A DNA stretch of 18,125 bases, taken from contig CAJJBS010000149.1 of the NCBI GenBank assembly GCA_905182385.1, positions 1 to 18,125 of the forward strand. The letters run 5' to 3'. This DNA is from Fidelibacterota bacterium TCS55. GTDB taxonomy: Bacteria; Fidelibacterota; Marinisomatia; Marinisomatales; TCS55. A program made the position numbers and the translations under genes. Below the pieces are notes generated by a model. It searched no databases and was not told the origin of the DNA. It was given only the letters and a program-made list of their open reading frames with translations. Below are positions 6,659-14,460 of this stretch, piece by piece (positions within the stretch are counted from its first letter, which is position 1; every line of letters begins with the position of its first letter).

Positions 6659-9112
6659 TTAAAAGTTAAGTTTTATACCTGCTGAAAAAGTTTTAGGCAT
6701 TGTTGGCCTTAAACCTGCAGGTCTTCTCGACACAATAGCTTTTGAATTTGTTAAATTCTTAATAGAAAAAAACAAATTTGATTGTGAGGTTAAATTATAT
6801 TCACCAGATATATCAATTTGAGTAAGCTTTTGAGTAGCATATTTATCATCAATATCACCACTGCCAGCTTTAGTCCTCATTTGACTTACATTATTTAATT
6901 TCATATAAAAACGCATATCTCTAGCTATAACTCCAATCTCAGCAAACATTTGATGTTTTGGCAAATAAGGTAATTCATCACCTTTATTTACAGACCCCCA
7001 TGCCTCAAAACTACTTTCAAATGTTGAGAGAAATTTAGTAGATGTGTAAGTATAATTAAATTCAACTGGAACCAAAAAGTTACCTCTTTTAAAAATTCTA
7101 TTGATCGCAAATTCTAATCCATTTATGTTTACTTTCCCCGCGTTAAACTGTTCATAAGACCCTTCTCCAGCAAATTGTGTGTCATCACCAAGAAGATTTG
7201 AATAACTATTATTAAAAAATACTGTTTTAACTTTATTCAAACCATCTTTTATAACAAAACCTGTCTCAAAATTAATACTTTCTTCAGGTTTAATATCTTC
7301 AGACTCATCCTTACCTGGGCCTGGGGGAGAATAGCCTTTATGTATTCCTGCTAAAATCTCAACATTTGGATTTAACTGGTAAATGAACCCTACTCCAGGA
7401 ACTAAGATTTTAATAGTCTTTATTCTTTGTGTTGGTTCTAAAATTCTTTCAGGATCATTCCAACTTGAATTTTGCAAAGATATATCGTCGTCCCAGTCAT
7501 TTCTTCTTAGCTCAATAGATTCGTATCTTATTCCAGCAGTTATAATAAATTTTTGAAATGAAAATTGATCCTCTATAAAAAAGGCTGATGAGTTAGCCTT
7601 ATCTAAACGATTATTTTTTGAACCAACCCCCCAAAGACCATTTGTTGTAAGATTAAGGATACTATTCTGCATACCATATTTATCTACTTTTTGGAATCGA
7701 TCCATTTGATCTTCATGGATTCTTAATCCAATCATTAAATTATGATTAAGAAAAATATTTGACTTAAGATTAGATACAATTTGAATTCCTTGAGAATAAT
7801 ACTTTCTATTGTTTGCTTTAATTTGATAGGCATCATTCTCAGTATTTTTAGCCGACAGATATGAATAACTTTCATGAGAATTACCCGCTGATAACAGGGA
7901 GCCAATTGAAGTTCCATTCACCTTTGATAGCTTATACCAATTGCGTTTAAAATCATTTCTATAAAGTACTAATGCCAAATTTGAATTTTTATTTAACTGA
8001 ATTGAATTAGTTAAAGAAAACTGCATGTGGTCAGCCTTCATTTGATCATTTTGAGAGGACGAATATCGCCTATATGGATCTATTGAATAATCATTTTCTG
8101 TTAAACCTAAATATGTTTCATCACTTAATTCATTTGTTGAACTAAATTTTAATTCAATTGCATTAGGAAAGACATTCATTAAGCTTGATTTATACCTTAA
8201 TTTTGCCATTAAATCAGTTTTAGAGTAACCTGTACTATTATTTAAAAAATCTAATTTTTTAAAACCATCATTTTCATCATGATGAATTTCAAACAAGTAA
8301 CCAAACGATCGACTAGAGTTCCCTATATTTGCTTTAATTGTATAAGCATTATTTGTTCCACCTAATAAATTTAAATTAGATTTAAGATTTGAAGGTATTG
8401 GTGTTGAAACATAATTTATGGAGCCACCAGTTGAGTGGGGTCCATACTTTATTTGAGAGGACCCTTTTCTTGCCTCTAAAGCATGCATTCTTCCGGCTGT
8501 TGGTGAATAATAAGCAGCAGGTGAAGCATATGGAGCAGGTGAAATTGGGATTCCATCTTCCATAATATTTATTTTAGAACTTCTTTCAACTCCGGTACCT
8601 CGCATTCCAATATTAGGACGTAAGCCAAAGCCATCTTCTTCTTGCACATATATACCTGGGATTCTTGATAAAATTCTATTTATATCTGTATCATTATATC
8701 TTTTTAAATCTGAAAAACTTACTAAGTCAATTGATCCAGGAGGTCTTAGAAAATCATTGTTCAATCTTGAAATACTCTTAATTACATTGATAGGATCAAG
8801 TTCAATAACTTTTGATTGTAATTCAAAAACTAAAGTATTTTTTAAATCTTTTCTAGATATCTTCTTTTCAACTTTTGAGAAACCCACTGCTGATGCTTGA
8901 ATAAATATTTCAGAAATTAATTCTGGTAATTCAATTTGAAAAAAACCATAACTATCAGTTGATGAGCCAATCTCTTGATTTAATACTACAATATTTACAT
9001 CGGCCAATGGCTCTTGATTTGCACTATTAATTACATAACCCATTATTACTTCACCAGCACTTAAAAAAGAATATGAAAAAAGTACTAAGCTTATAATTAT
9101 ATTTTTTATCAT
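6659..9112 (-). CDS. FecA-like TonB-dependent siderophore/ferric-citrate receptor
   Basis: The ATG at 9112 is chosen: it gives the signal peptide MIKNIIISLVLFSYSFLSAG and has AAGGGA about 10 nt upstream. The longer TTG-initiated frame from 9163 would translate through the Fur-box palindrome. The 817-residue protein has a CarboxypepD_reg-like domain (MGYVINSANQEPLADVNIVV), then a plug with the FecA-type signature FGLRPNIGMRGTG, MEDGIPISPAPY and IKYGPHSTGGSINYVST, then a barrel ending in SAGIKLNF with a terminal Phe. FecA-type receptors import ferric citrate or similar chelates across the outer membrane with TonB energy; the exact ligand is inferred from family only. It has its own promoter in the 83-bp gap behind the iron permease gene. 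Confidence 0.9.
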   Translation of the reverse strand: MIKNIIISLVLFSYSFLSAGEVIMGYVINSANQEPLADVNIVVLNQEIGSSTDSYGFFQIELPELISEIFIQASAVGFSKVEKKISRKDLKNTLVFELQSKVIELDPINVIKSISRLNNDFLRPPGSIDLVSFSDLKRYNDTDINRILSRIPGIYVQEEDGFGLRPNIGMRGTGVERSSKINIMEDGIPISPAPYASPAAYYSPTAGRMHALEARKGSSQIKYGPHSTGGSINYVSTPIPSNLKSNLNLLGGTNNAYTIKANIGNSSRSFGYLFEIHHDENDGFKKLDFLNNSTGYSKTDLMAKLRYKSSLMNVFPNAIELKFSSTNELSDETYLGLTENDYSIDPYRRYSSSQNDQMKADHMQFSLTNSIQLNKNSNLALVLYRNDFKRNWYKLSKVNGTSIGSLLSAGNSHESYSYLSAKNTENDAYQIKANNRKYYSQGIQIVSNLKSNIFLNHNLMIGLRIHEDQMDRFQKVDKYGMQNSILNLTTNGLWGVGSKNNRLDKANSSAFFIEDQFSFQKFIITAGIRYESIELRRNDWDDDISLQNSSWNDPERILEPTQRIKTIKILVPGVGFIYQLNPNVEILAGIHKGYSPPGPGKDESEDIKPEESINFETGFVIKDGLNKVKTVFFNNSYSNLLGDDTQFAGEGSYEQFNAGKVNINGLEFAINRIFKRGNFLVPVEFNYTYTSTKFLSTFESSFEAWGSVNKGDELPYLPKHQMFAEIGVIARDMRFYMKLNNVSQMRTKAGSGDIDDKYATQKLTQIDISGEYNLTSQSNLFFSIKNLTNSKAIVSRRPAGLRPTMPKTFSAGIKLNF

Positions 9113-9129
9113 TTTAAAATTTCCCTTAA

Positions 9130-9168
9130 TAATATTGATAATGAGATTAGTTCTCATTATCAATATTA
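9130..9168. promoter_or_regulatory. Fur-box-like operator inside a 39-bp perfect palindrome
   Basis: Arms 9130-9146 and 9152-9168 are perfect 17-bp reverse complements around the 5-nt spacer TTAGT. The core AATGAGA-N5-TCTCATT has the same spacing as E. coli-type Fur sites (AATGAGAATnATTCTCATT) and matches GATAATGA/TCATTATC half-sites. It ends 17 bp before the receptor ATG and overlaps the predicted -10. It is not a likely terminator: no T-run follows on either side. Confidence 0.8.
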
Positions 9169-9192
9169 CAATTACTAATATAAATTAGTCAA
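9163..9192 (-). promoter_or_regulatory. Predicted promoter of the FecA-like receptor gene
   Basis: On the - strand, TTGACT (9192-9187) and TAATAT (9168-9163) form a -35/-10 pair with an 18-bp spacer. The -10 lies in the right arm of the palindrome at 9130-9168, so a bound repressor would block the polymerase. Confidence 0.5.
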
Positions 9193-9195
9193 TAT

Positions 9196-10011
9196 TTAAT
9201 TTTTATATTTATTCCACATAACCGTTAATCCAGTAACAGTTAAGAACCAGGAGATAAGTTCAATCATACTTGGATCACCATTATAGCCAAATAAGCCTTT
9301 AAATAAACTACCAATATGGCCTTTATCATGAAATAGCGGATAAGATCCATCTGATAATTTCACTGGATTAATATCCCATATTCTTCCATAATTCGGGATT
9401 AAACCAGCTGACTCTAATTCATGTACACCATAAGCTAACATTCCAGCTGCAACAAATATTAATAATACAGAGCTTACGTTAAAGAATGTTTTTAGAGGAA
9501 CTTTTTTGCCTTGAACAAAAATTAAAACTCCAATTCCTACACCAATAAATGCACCTAATAAAGAAAGAGAGATTGAAAGACTCCCTTCTTTCATCATAAC
9601 TCCATATAGAAAAAGGATAGTTTCAATTCCTTCTCTAAAAACTGAAATAAAAGCTAAGGCAAATATTCCATAATTAACCTTAGAACTTGATAGAGCTTGA
9701 TCTGCTTTATCTTTTAAGTCTTCAGCAATATTTTTATTCTTAGCCATCCAAACAATCATGCTGCCAAGAATTACTGCTGCAATTATCATCACAAAACCTT
9801 CGAACAGTTTTTCCGCTTGACCTTGAAAACCACCTGCTAATTTTTGAAATAAAAAAGATCCAAGAATACTAGCAACTAGCGCGGCAATTACACCCTGCCA
9901 AAGTATAGGAATAGATTTTTTTTGATTAGTTTGATTTAAATAAGTATATAAAATACCTACTATTAACGAGGCTTCTAACACTTCTCTAAAAACAATAATT
10001 AGTTCTGACAT
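9196..10011 (-). CDS. FTR1/EfeU-family high-affinity iron permease
   Basis: The 271-residue polytopic inner-membrane protein carries the two iron-coordinating RExxE motifs of the FTR1 family: REVLE at residues 9-13 and REGIE at 126-130, each inside a hydrophobic helix. About seven membrane segments are visible. It has no periplasmic EfeO-like extension. Members transport iron across the inner membrane. ATG at 10011 is preceded by AAGGT at SD distance. It is the first gene of the leftward iron block; the FecA-like receptor follows after 83 bp but has its own promoter. Upstream are a TATAAT promoter with a Fur-like site on the predicted transcription start and a leader of about 137 nt. Confidence 0.93.
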   Translation of the reverse strand: MSELIIVFREVLEASLIVGILYTYLNQTNQKKSIPILWQGVIAALVASILGSFLFQKLAGGFQGQAEKLFEGFVMIIAAVILGSMIVWMAKNKNIAEDLKDKADQALSSSKVNYGIFALAFISVFREGIETILFLYGVMMKEGSLSISLSLLGAFIGVGIGVLIFVQGKKVPLKTFFNVSSVLLIFVAAGMLAYGVHELESAGLIPNYGRIWDINPVKLSDGSYPLFHDKGHIGSLFKGLFGYNGDPSMIELISWFLTVTGLTVMWNKYKN

Positions 10012-10069
10012 TATTTACCTTAATCAGTTTATTTACTAAGTTAGTTTTCCTTAAAAAGACTCTGAATAG

Positions 10070-10110
10070 AATAGGCTTGCTAAAAGTCAGCAATAGGCTT
10101 TAAAAGGCTT
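10070..10110. repeat. AGGCTT repeats and small hairpin in the iron permease leader
   Basis: AATAGGCTT occurs at 10070-10078 and again at 10092-10100, 22 bp apart, and a third AGGCTT lies at 10105-10110. A 5-bp hairpin (TTGCT 10077-10081, AGCAA 10089-10093) lies between the first two copies. It sits within the predicted 5' leader of the permease mRNA. Function unknown. Confidence 0.4.
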
Positions 10111-10128
10111 TTACGCTTTGAAAACAGA

Positions 10129-10149
10129 TAATGAGACTAAATCTCATTA
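10129..10149. promoter_or_regulatory. Fur-box-like operator of the iron permease gene
   Basis: TAATGAGA (10129-10136), CTAAA, TCTCATTA (10142-10149): perfect 8-bp arms with the same AATGAGA-N5-TCTCATT core as the site at 9130-9168. It lies immediately downstream of the predicted -10, over the expected transcription start. Confidence 0.75.
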
Positions 10150-10154
10150 ATAAT

Positions 10155-10182
10155 ATTATAAAACATTAATTAAGAACACAAA
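10155..10182 (-). promoter_or_regulatory. Predicted promoter of the iron permease gene
   Basis: On the - strand, TTTGTG (10182-10177) is followed after 16 bp by a consensus TATAAT (10160-10155). Transcription would start near 10148, inside the Fur-like palindrome. Confidence 0.6.
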
Positions 10183-10199
10183 TATTTTTTAATAATTAT

Positions 10200-10228
10200 T
10201 TGCTTAATTTTTAACAAGTATGTAAAAT
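10200..10228 (+). promoter_or_regulatory. Predicted promoter of the beta-oxidation operon
   Basis: TTGCTT (10200-10205) and TAAAAT (10223-10228) are separated by 17 bp. The expected start point falls in the operator at 10231-10244, leaving a very short leader before the ATG at 10251, which lacks a clear SD. Confidence 0.55.
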
Positions 10229-10230
10229 AG

Positions 10231-10244
10231 ACCGACCAGTCGGT
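10231..10244. promoter_or_regulatory. TetR-type operator of the beta-oxidation operon
   Basis: ACCGAC-CA-GTCGGT is a perfect inverted repeat and a G+C-rich island in AT-rich DNA. ACCGACCnGTCGGT-like sites are a well-known operator form for several TetR-family repressors. It lies between the predicted -10 and the tetR start 6 bp later, so autorepression of the operon is expected. Confidence 0.75.
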
Positions 10245-10250
10245 TTATAA

Positions 10251-10847
10251 ATGGATCAAAAGAAGCAAGATAAGAGAAAAGATCAAATACTGCATGCAGC
10301 ATTAACCGTCCTTATACGTAATGGATATGAGCATTCTAGAATGGATGATATTGTTAAAGAATCTCAGCTAAGCAAGGGCGCACTTTATTGGTATTATAAA
10401 TCAAAAAAAGAAATATATTTAGACCTAGTTAATTTTTGGGTCACTAAATATAGTGTAACGATTAATCATTTGGCTGAGACAACCAAACCTGCTCCTAAGC
10501 AATTGAAATCGCTTTTCAATTATTTTATTGATCAATATGAATCTGATCCTGATCCATTCAAAGCTTTAACTGAATTTTGGACAATTGCCCAGCAAGATAC
10601 TGATTTTAAAAAAAAGTTGCAAAAAGTATATTCACATTTTCTTGAAGTACTTGAAAAAATTATTTCAAAAGGAGTTAACGATGGTGATTTTAAAAAAGTA
10701 AACCTAAGAATTACTGCAATGTCAATCATGCTAAATATTGAATCCATTAATTGGTTTACTCTATTTGAACCTCATGGAGTTAAAGCTAGAGAATATATTC
10801 AAACAATTACTGAATTTATACTAGCTGGTATATTAAAGAAGAAATAA
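10251..10847 (+). CDS. TetR-family regulator of a fatty-acid degradation operon
   Basis: The 198-residue protein has a TetR DNA-binding domain: ILHAALTVLIRNGYEHSRMDDIV, then LSKGALYWYYKSKKEIYLDLV (about residues 13-57). The C-terminal part (ALTEFWTIAQQD, VYSHFLEVLEKII) fits the ligand-binding helices of fatty-acid-type TetR proteins. It is the first gene of the operon, 9 bp before the acyl-CoA dehydrogenase gene, with a palindromic operator directly in front of it. By analogy with TetR-type FadR of Bacillus, the effector is probably a long-chain acyl-CoA; that is inference from neighbours. It has little in common with the other TetR in the window outside the DNA-binding domain. Confidence 0.92.
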   Translation: MDQKKQDKRKDQILHAALTVLIRNGYEHSRMDDIVKESQLSKGALYWYYKSKKEIYLDLVNFWVTKYSVTINHLAETTKPAPKQLKSLFNYFIDQYESDPDPFKALTEFWTIAQQDTDFKKKLQKVYSHFLEVLEKIISKGVNDGDFKKVNLRITAMSIMLNIESINWFTLFEPHGVKAREYIQTITEFILAGILKKK

Positions 10848-10856
10848 GAAAGTATT

Positions 10857-12641
10857 ATGATGAACAAAATAAAGAATAAATCAAAAACAGGAGGCCACTT
10901 TTTAGTGGAGCCAATTTCCATGGCGAATGTTTATTCAAGAGAGGACTTCTCTGAAGAACATAATGATATATATAAATTGGTCATGGAATTTGATCGAGAA
11001 AAAATATTAGCACAGAAAGAAGGAATAGAAGATTACAATCCTAATTTGGTAAAGTCACTGATTAAAGAAATGGGCACATTGGGACTTTTAGGCATTGATG
11101 TTCCCGAAATATATGGAGGAATTAATTTAGATAAAATTACCACAATAATTGTTGCCGAAGCTTTAGTTCAATCTCCCTCTTTTGCTGTTACATGGTCTGT
11201 ACAAACAGGAATTGGTTCCCTCCCGATTGTTTGGTTTGGAACTGAAGAGCAAAAACAAAAATATCTTCCTAAAATAGTAACGGGTGAAATATTATGCGCA
11301 TATGGATTAACTGAACCATCCGCTGGTTCAGATGCAACACATGGAAAAACAAGCGCTGTACTTTCCAAAGATGGTGAACACTATATACTCAACGGCGAAA
11401 AGATTTTCATATCTAATGGGAAATGGTCAGATGTTTATACTGTTTTTGCACAATTTGAGGGTGATAAATTCAGTGCATTTATAGTTGAAAGAGGAACAGA
11501 AGGATTCTCTGTTGGTGAAGAGGAAAAAAAACTTGGAATGAAAGGATCTTCAACGACAGCTCTCATATTTGAAGATGCAAAAATCCCAGTCAAGAATCTA
11601 CTATTTAAAGTAGGTGAAGGAGCCAATATTGCATTTAATTGCCTAAATATTGGACGATTAAAACTTGGTGCCTCCACCTTAGGTGGTTCAAAAATGGTTA
11701 TCAATGGTGTAACTCCTTATGCTAAAGAGAGACGTGCCTTTGGACAACCTATTTCTAAATTAGATGCCATCACAAAAAAAATTGCAGATATGACTATTCG
11801 AACATATGTAACTGATAGTATGCTTTATCGCACAGTAGGACTTATTCAATCTGAGATTGACCTTTTAGATGAAAAAGATGATAATTATTATATACAAATG
11901 GGTGAAGCTATGGAAAAATTTGCTATTGAAACCTCCATGGCAAAAGTATATGGAAGCGATACCAGTCATAATGTTATTGACGAGGGACTACAAATTCTAG
12001 GTGGTTATGGTTTTTTAGAAGAATATCCGCTTGCTGGAGCATATCGAGATGATCGAATTAATCAAATATGGGAAGGGACAAATGAAGTTAATCGTCAAAT
12101 CATCGCAGGATTTATGATAAAAAAAGCTCTAATGGAAGAATTGCCTATTCGAGAAGCTATACTTGAAATAGATGCTTTTATGTCTAGTGGTAAATTAGAA
12201 CTTGATAATCAAATACTATCAACAGAATGTCAAATAATAGAAATAGCAAAACGCTTTGTCCTTTTTATTTTTAATGAAGCATTATGTAAGTATGGTCAAG
12301 ATCTAAAACACGAACAACAATTAACTGAAATATTCGCAGATAGTTTTATGGATATTTACGCTGCGGAGAGTACAGTGGTCCGTGCTTGTAAGATTATGGA
12401 TAGTAATTTACCAGAACCAACTGTTGTAGATATTGCTAAGACCTTTACAAGTGAAATGGCGAATCGTCTTATTTCTCAACTTCATACAGCAAAAAATGCT
12501 ATTAATGAGGGAGAACAGTCCCCTCATATAGATCAAAAAGTTAATGAATTTGAATCTCGAATAAGATTATCAACAAATGTTATCAGATTAAAAAGAAATA
12601 TCGCTAACTATGTTTATAAAAATAATAAATACCCTTATTAG
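10857..12641 (+). CDS. fadE: Acyl-CoA dehydrogenase, Bacillus FadE/VLCAD-like
   Basis: This 594-residue flavoprotein catalyses the first step of beta-oxidation, acyl-CoA to trans-2-enoyl-CoA, passing electrons to ETF. It opens with GGHFLVEP, typical of the Bacillus FadE group. The three acyl-CoA dehydrogenase domains follow: N-terminal helices, the beta-domain with FAD/substrate motif YGLTEPSAGSD (149-159), and a helical domain with GGYGFLEEYPL and the catalytic glutamate E406 in IWEGTNE. A C-terminal extension of about 170 residues, as in very-long-chain enzymes, accounts for the length compared with about 380 for short- and medium-chain forms. ATG at 10857 is followed by a second ATG; either may be used. 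It lies 9 bp after tetR and 9 bp before the thiolase. Confidence 0.92.
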   Translation: MMNKIKNKSKTGGHFLVEPISMANVYSREDFSEEHNDIYKLVMEFDREKILAQKEGIEDYNPNLVKSLIKEMGTLGLLGIDVPEIYGGINLDKITTIIVAEALVQSPSFAVTWSVQTGIGSLPIVWFGTEEQKQKYLPKIVTGEILCAYGLTEPSAGSDATHGKTSAVLSKDGEHYILNGEKIFISNGKWSDVYTVFAQFEGDKFSAFIVERGTEGFSVGEEEKKLGMKGSSTTALIFEDAKIPVKNLLFKVGEGANIAFNCLNIGRLKLGASTLGGSKMVINGVTPYAKERRAFGQPISKLDAITKKIADMTIRTYVTDSMLYRTVGLIQSEIDLLDEKDDNYYIQMGEAMEKFAIETSMAKVYGSDTSHNVIDEGLQILGGYGFLEEYPLAGAYRDDRINQIWEGTNEVNRQIIAGFMIKKALMEELPIREAILEIDAFMSSGKLELDNQILSTECQIIEIAKRFVLFIFNEALCKYGQDLKHEQQLTEIFADSFMDIYAAESTVVRACKIMDSNLPEPTVVDIAKTFTSEMANRLISQLHTAKNAINEGEQSPHIDQKVNEFESRIRLSTNVIRLKRNIANYVYKNNKYPY

Positions 12642-12650
12642 GAGATAATA

Positions 12651-13781
12651 ATGGAAAATAAAGCAGTAATAATTGATGCCACTCGATCCCCAATAGGTAT
12701 GAAAAATGGAGAAATGGTTGGAATACGCCCTGATGATTTAGCCGCTAAAGTAGTCAAAGGTCTTATGAGTAGAAATAAAAAAATAAACTCAAATCAAGTT
12801 GAAGATTTGATAATGGGGTGCGCATTCCCTGAAGGTCCTCAAGGAATGCTTATTGCACGCTCTGTAGTAGCTCTTGCAGGATTACCTCAATCAGTTCCAG
12901 CAAAAGTAGTAAATCGTTTCTGTGGCTCAGCCATGGACGCACTTCACCAAGTAAGTACATCTATTGAGTGTGGCGATATAGAAGTAGGTATCGCTGCTGG
13001 TTTAGAGGATATGTTTTCAATCCCTCCTGGTGGGTTTGCACCTGATTTTCATCCTGAACTAGCTGAGCAAGAATATTATATCGGGATGGGAGAAACAGCT
13101 GAGAACCTAGCAAATGATGGAAATATTTCAAGAGAATCTCAAGAAGATTTTGCAATCAACTCTCATAAAAAAGCATTAGCAGCTTGGGAAGCCGGCAAAT
13201 TCGATAATGAAGTAATTCCAATTGATATGTATGGCGAAATTACCGTTTCTAAAGATGAAGGTCCTCGCGAACCCGATCTAGAAAAAATCAAAAGTTTAAA
13301 CCCTGCTTTCGTTGAAGGAGGTTCAGTTACCGCTGCAACAAGTAGCCCTTTATCATTAGGTGCTGCTGCTTTACTAGTAACATCTAAATCTTTTGCCAAA
13401 GAGAATGGTCTTACAATTCGAGCTGAAATTGTTTCTCGTGCTGTTGCAGGTGTTGACTGGACACGTATGGGTATGGGCCCACTCCCAGCAACAAATAAAG
13501 CATTAAAAAAAGCTAATCTCACTTTGGATGACATCGAAATTATTGAGCTTAATGAAGCTTTTGCTGCCCAATCACTCTACGTAATCAATGAAGGTGGTTG
13601 GGACCCTAGCAAAATAAATCTTAATGGTGGTGCAATCGCACTGGGCCATCCTCTTGGATGTTCTGGAGCCCGAATAATAGGTACTCTCATTAATGTAATG
13701 GAACAAAAGGATAAACACATTGGTTTGGCGACAATGTGTATCGGTACTGGTCAAGGAATAGCTACAATCATAAAGCGGTAA
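12651..13781 (+). CDS. fadA: Acetyl-CoA acyltransferase (3-ketoacyl-CoA thiolase)
   Basis: The 376-residue enzyme performs the thiolytic last step of beta-oxidation. The active-site residues are present: nucleophile C91 in NRFCGSAMDAL, H333 in GGAIALGHPLG, and C363 in MCIGTGQG; NEAFAAQ is also intact. Two changes from the common family pattern are seen: VTAATSS for VTAGNSS, and LSLGAAA where most thiolases have an aspartate (SDGAAA). The start is supported by AGGAG 5-9 nt upstream of the ATG. It lies directly after fadE, and with the fused dehydrogenase/hydratase downstream completes the cycle, as in Bacillus fadNAE. An acetyl-CoA C-acetyltransferase is the main alternative, but the operon favours long-chain degradation. 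Confidence 0.93.
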   Translation: MENKAVIIDATRSPIGMKNGEMVGIRPDDLAAKVVKGLMSRNKKINSNQVEDLIMGCAFPEGPQGMLIARSVVALAGLPQSVPAKVVNRFCGSAMDALHQVSTSIECGDIEVGIAAGLEDMFSIPPGGFAPDFHPELAEQEYYIGMGETAENLANDGNISRESQEDFAINSHKKALAAWEAGKFDNEVIPIDMYGEITVSKDEGPREPDLEKIKSLNPAFVEGGSVTAATSSPLSLGAAALLVTSKSFAKENGLTIRAEIVSRAVAGVDWTRMGMGPLPATNKALKKANLTLDDIEIIELNEAFAAQSLYVINEGGWDPSKINLNGGAIALGHPLGCSGARIIGTLINVMEQKDKHIGLATMCIGTGQGIATIIKR

Positions 13782-13787
13782 CTAATA

Positions 13788-14441
13788 TTGAATAGAATAT
13801 TAAAAGACCCAATGAGTGGATTAACTCACATGATTGGCGCCATTTTATCTATTGTCGGCCTCATTCTTTTGATCATTGAATCTATTAATCCATTTGATCC
13901 ATGGAAGGTTGTTACTTTTTCAATTTTCGGGTCCGGTCTTGTCCTCCTCTACACCGCAAGTACTCTCTATCATTGGATTCCTGTTTCTGGACGAGCAGAG
14001 TTATTCCTGAAACAGTTTGACCACATAATGATTTATGTTCTAATTGCATCGACATATACACCTATTTGCTTGGTCCCATTACGTGGTCCATGGGGATGGA
14101 GTTTATTTGGTGTAATTTGGGGATTAGCCTTGTTTGGAATATTATGGAAGTTATTCCAATTCAAATTACCAGACTGGTTTTCCACTGTTTATTATGTGTT
14201 TATGGGTTGGATTTCTTTAATTGCAGTTTGGCCATTAATTCTAGCGCTTCAAACAGGTGCCTTAGTTTGGCTACTCGCAGGCGGTTTATTCTATTCTGGC
14301 GGTGTAATCTTTTATTCTTTAGATAAACAAGAATCACCTAGACAGGGCTTTGGTTATCATGAAATATGGCATTTGTTTGTTCTTGCAGGCAGTGCCAGCC
14401 ACTTTTGGGTCATGTATCGTTACATAACTCAATTTAATTAA
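13788..14441 (+). CDS. Hemolysin III / PAQR-family membrane protein (TrhA-like)
   Basis: The 217-residue protein starts with TTG six bases after the thiolase stop and has about seven membrane helices. It keeps the PAQR/CREST metal-site residues: S58 and H62 (SxxxH), D78-H79, and the C-terminal HxxxH at H191/H195, with a further H205. Eukaryotic relatives are adiponectin receptors, zinc hydrolases acting on lipids, and this superfamily is predicted to be membrane hydrolases; the name hemolysin III is historical. Its place inside a beta-oxidation operon suggests a role with membrane lipids or fatty-acid release. That role is inference; the family membership is clear. Confidence 0.9.
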   Translation: MNRILKDPMSGLTHMIGAILSIVGLILLIIESINPFDPWKVVTFSIFGSGLVLLYTASTLYHWIPVSGRAELFLKQFDHIMIYVLIASTYTPICLVPLRGPWGWSLFGVIWGLALFGILWKLFQFKLPDWFSTVYYVFMGWISLIAVWPLILALQTGALVWLLAGGLFYSGGVIFYSLDKQESPRQGFGYHEIWHLFVLAGSASHFWVMYRYITQFN

Positions 14442-14460
14442 ATGGAGTTTTGAGGACATT

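Noticed and set aside
9113..9163. N-terminal extension of the FecA-like receptor from a TTG at 9163
   Set aside because: It would place codons through the 39-bp operator palindrome and put a charged stretch before a good signal peptide; the ATG at 9112 has an SD and is preferred.
9130..9168. Palindrome as an intrinsic terminator of the iron permease gene
   Set aside because: No U-run follows, the stem is AT-rich, and the core matches a second site that lies at a promoter rather than a gene end.
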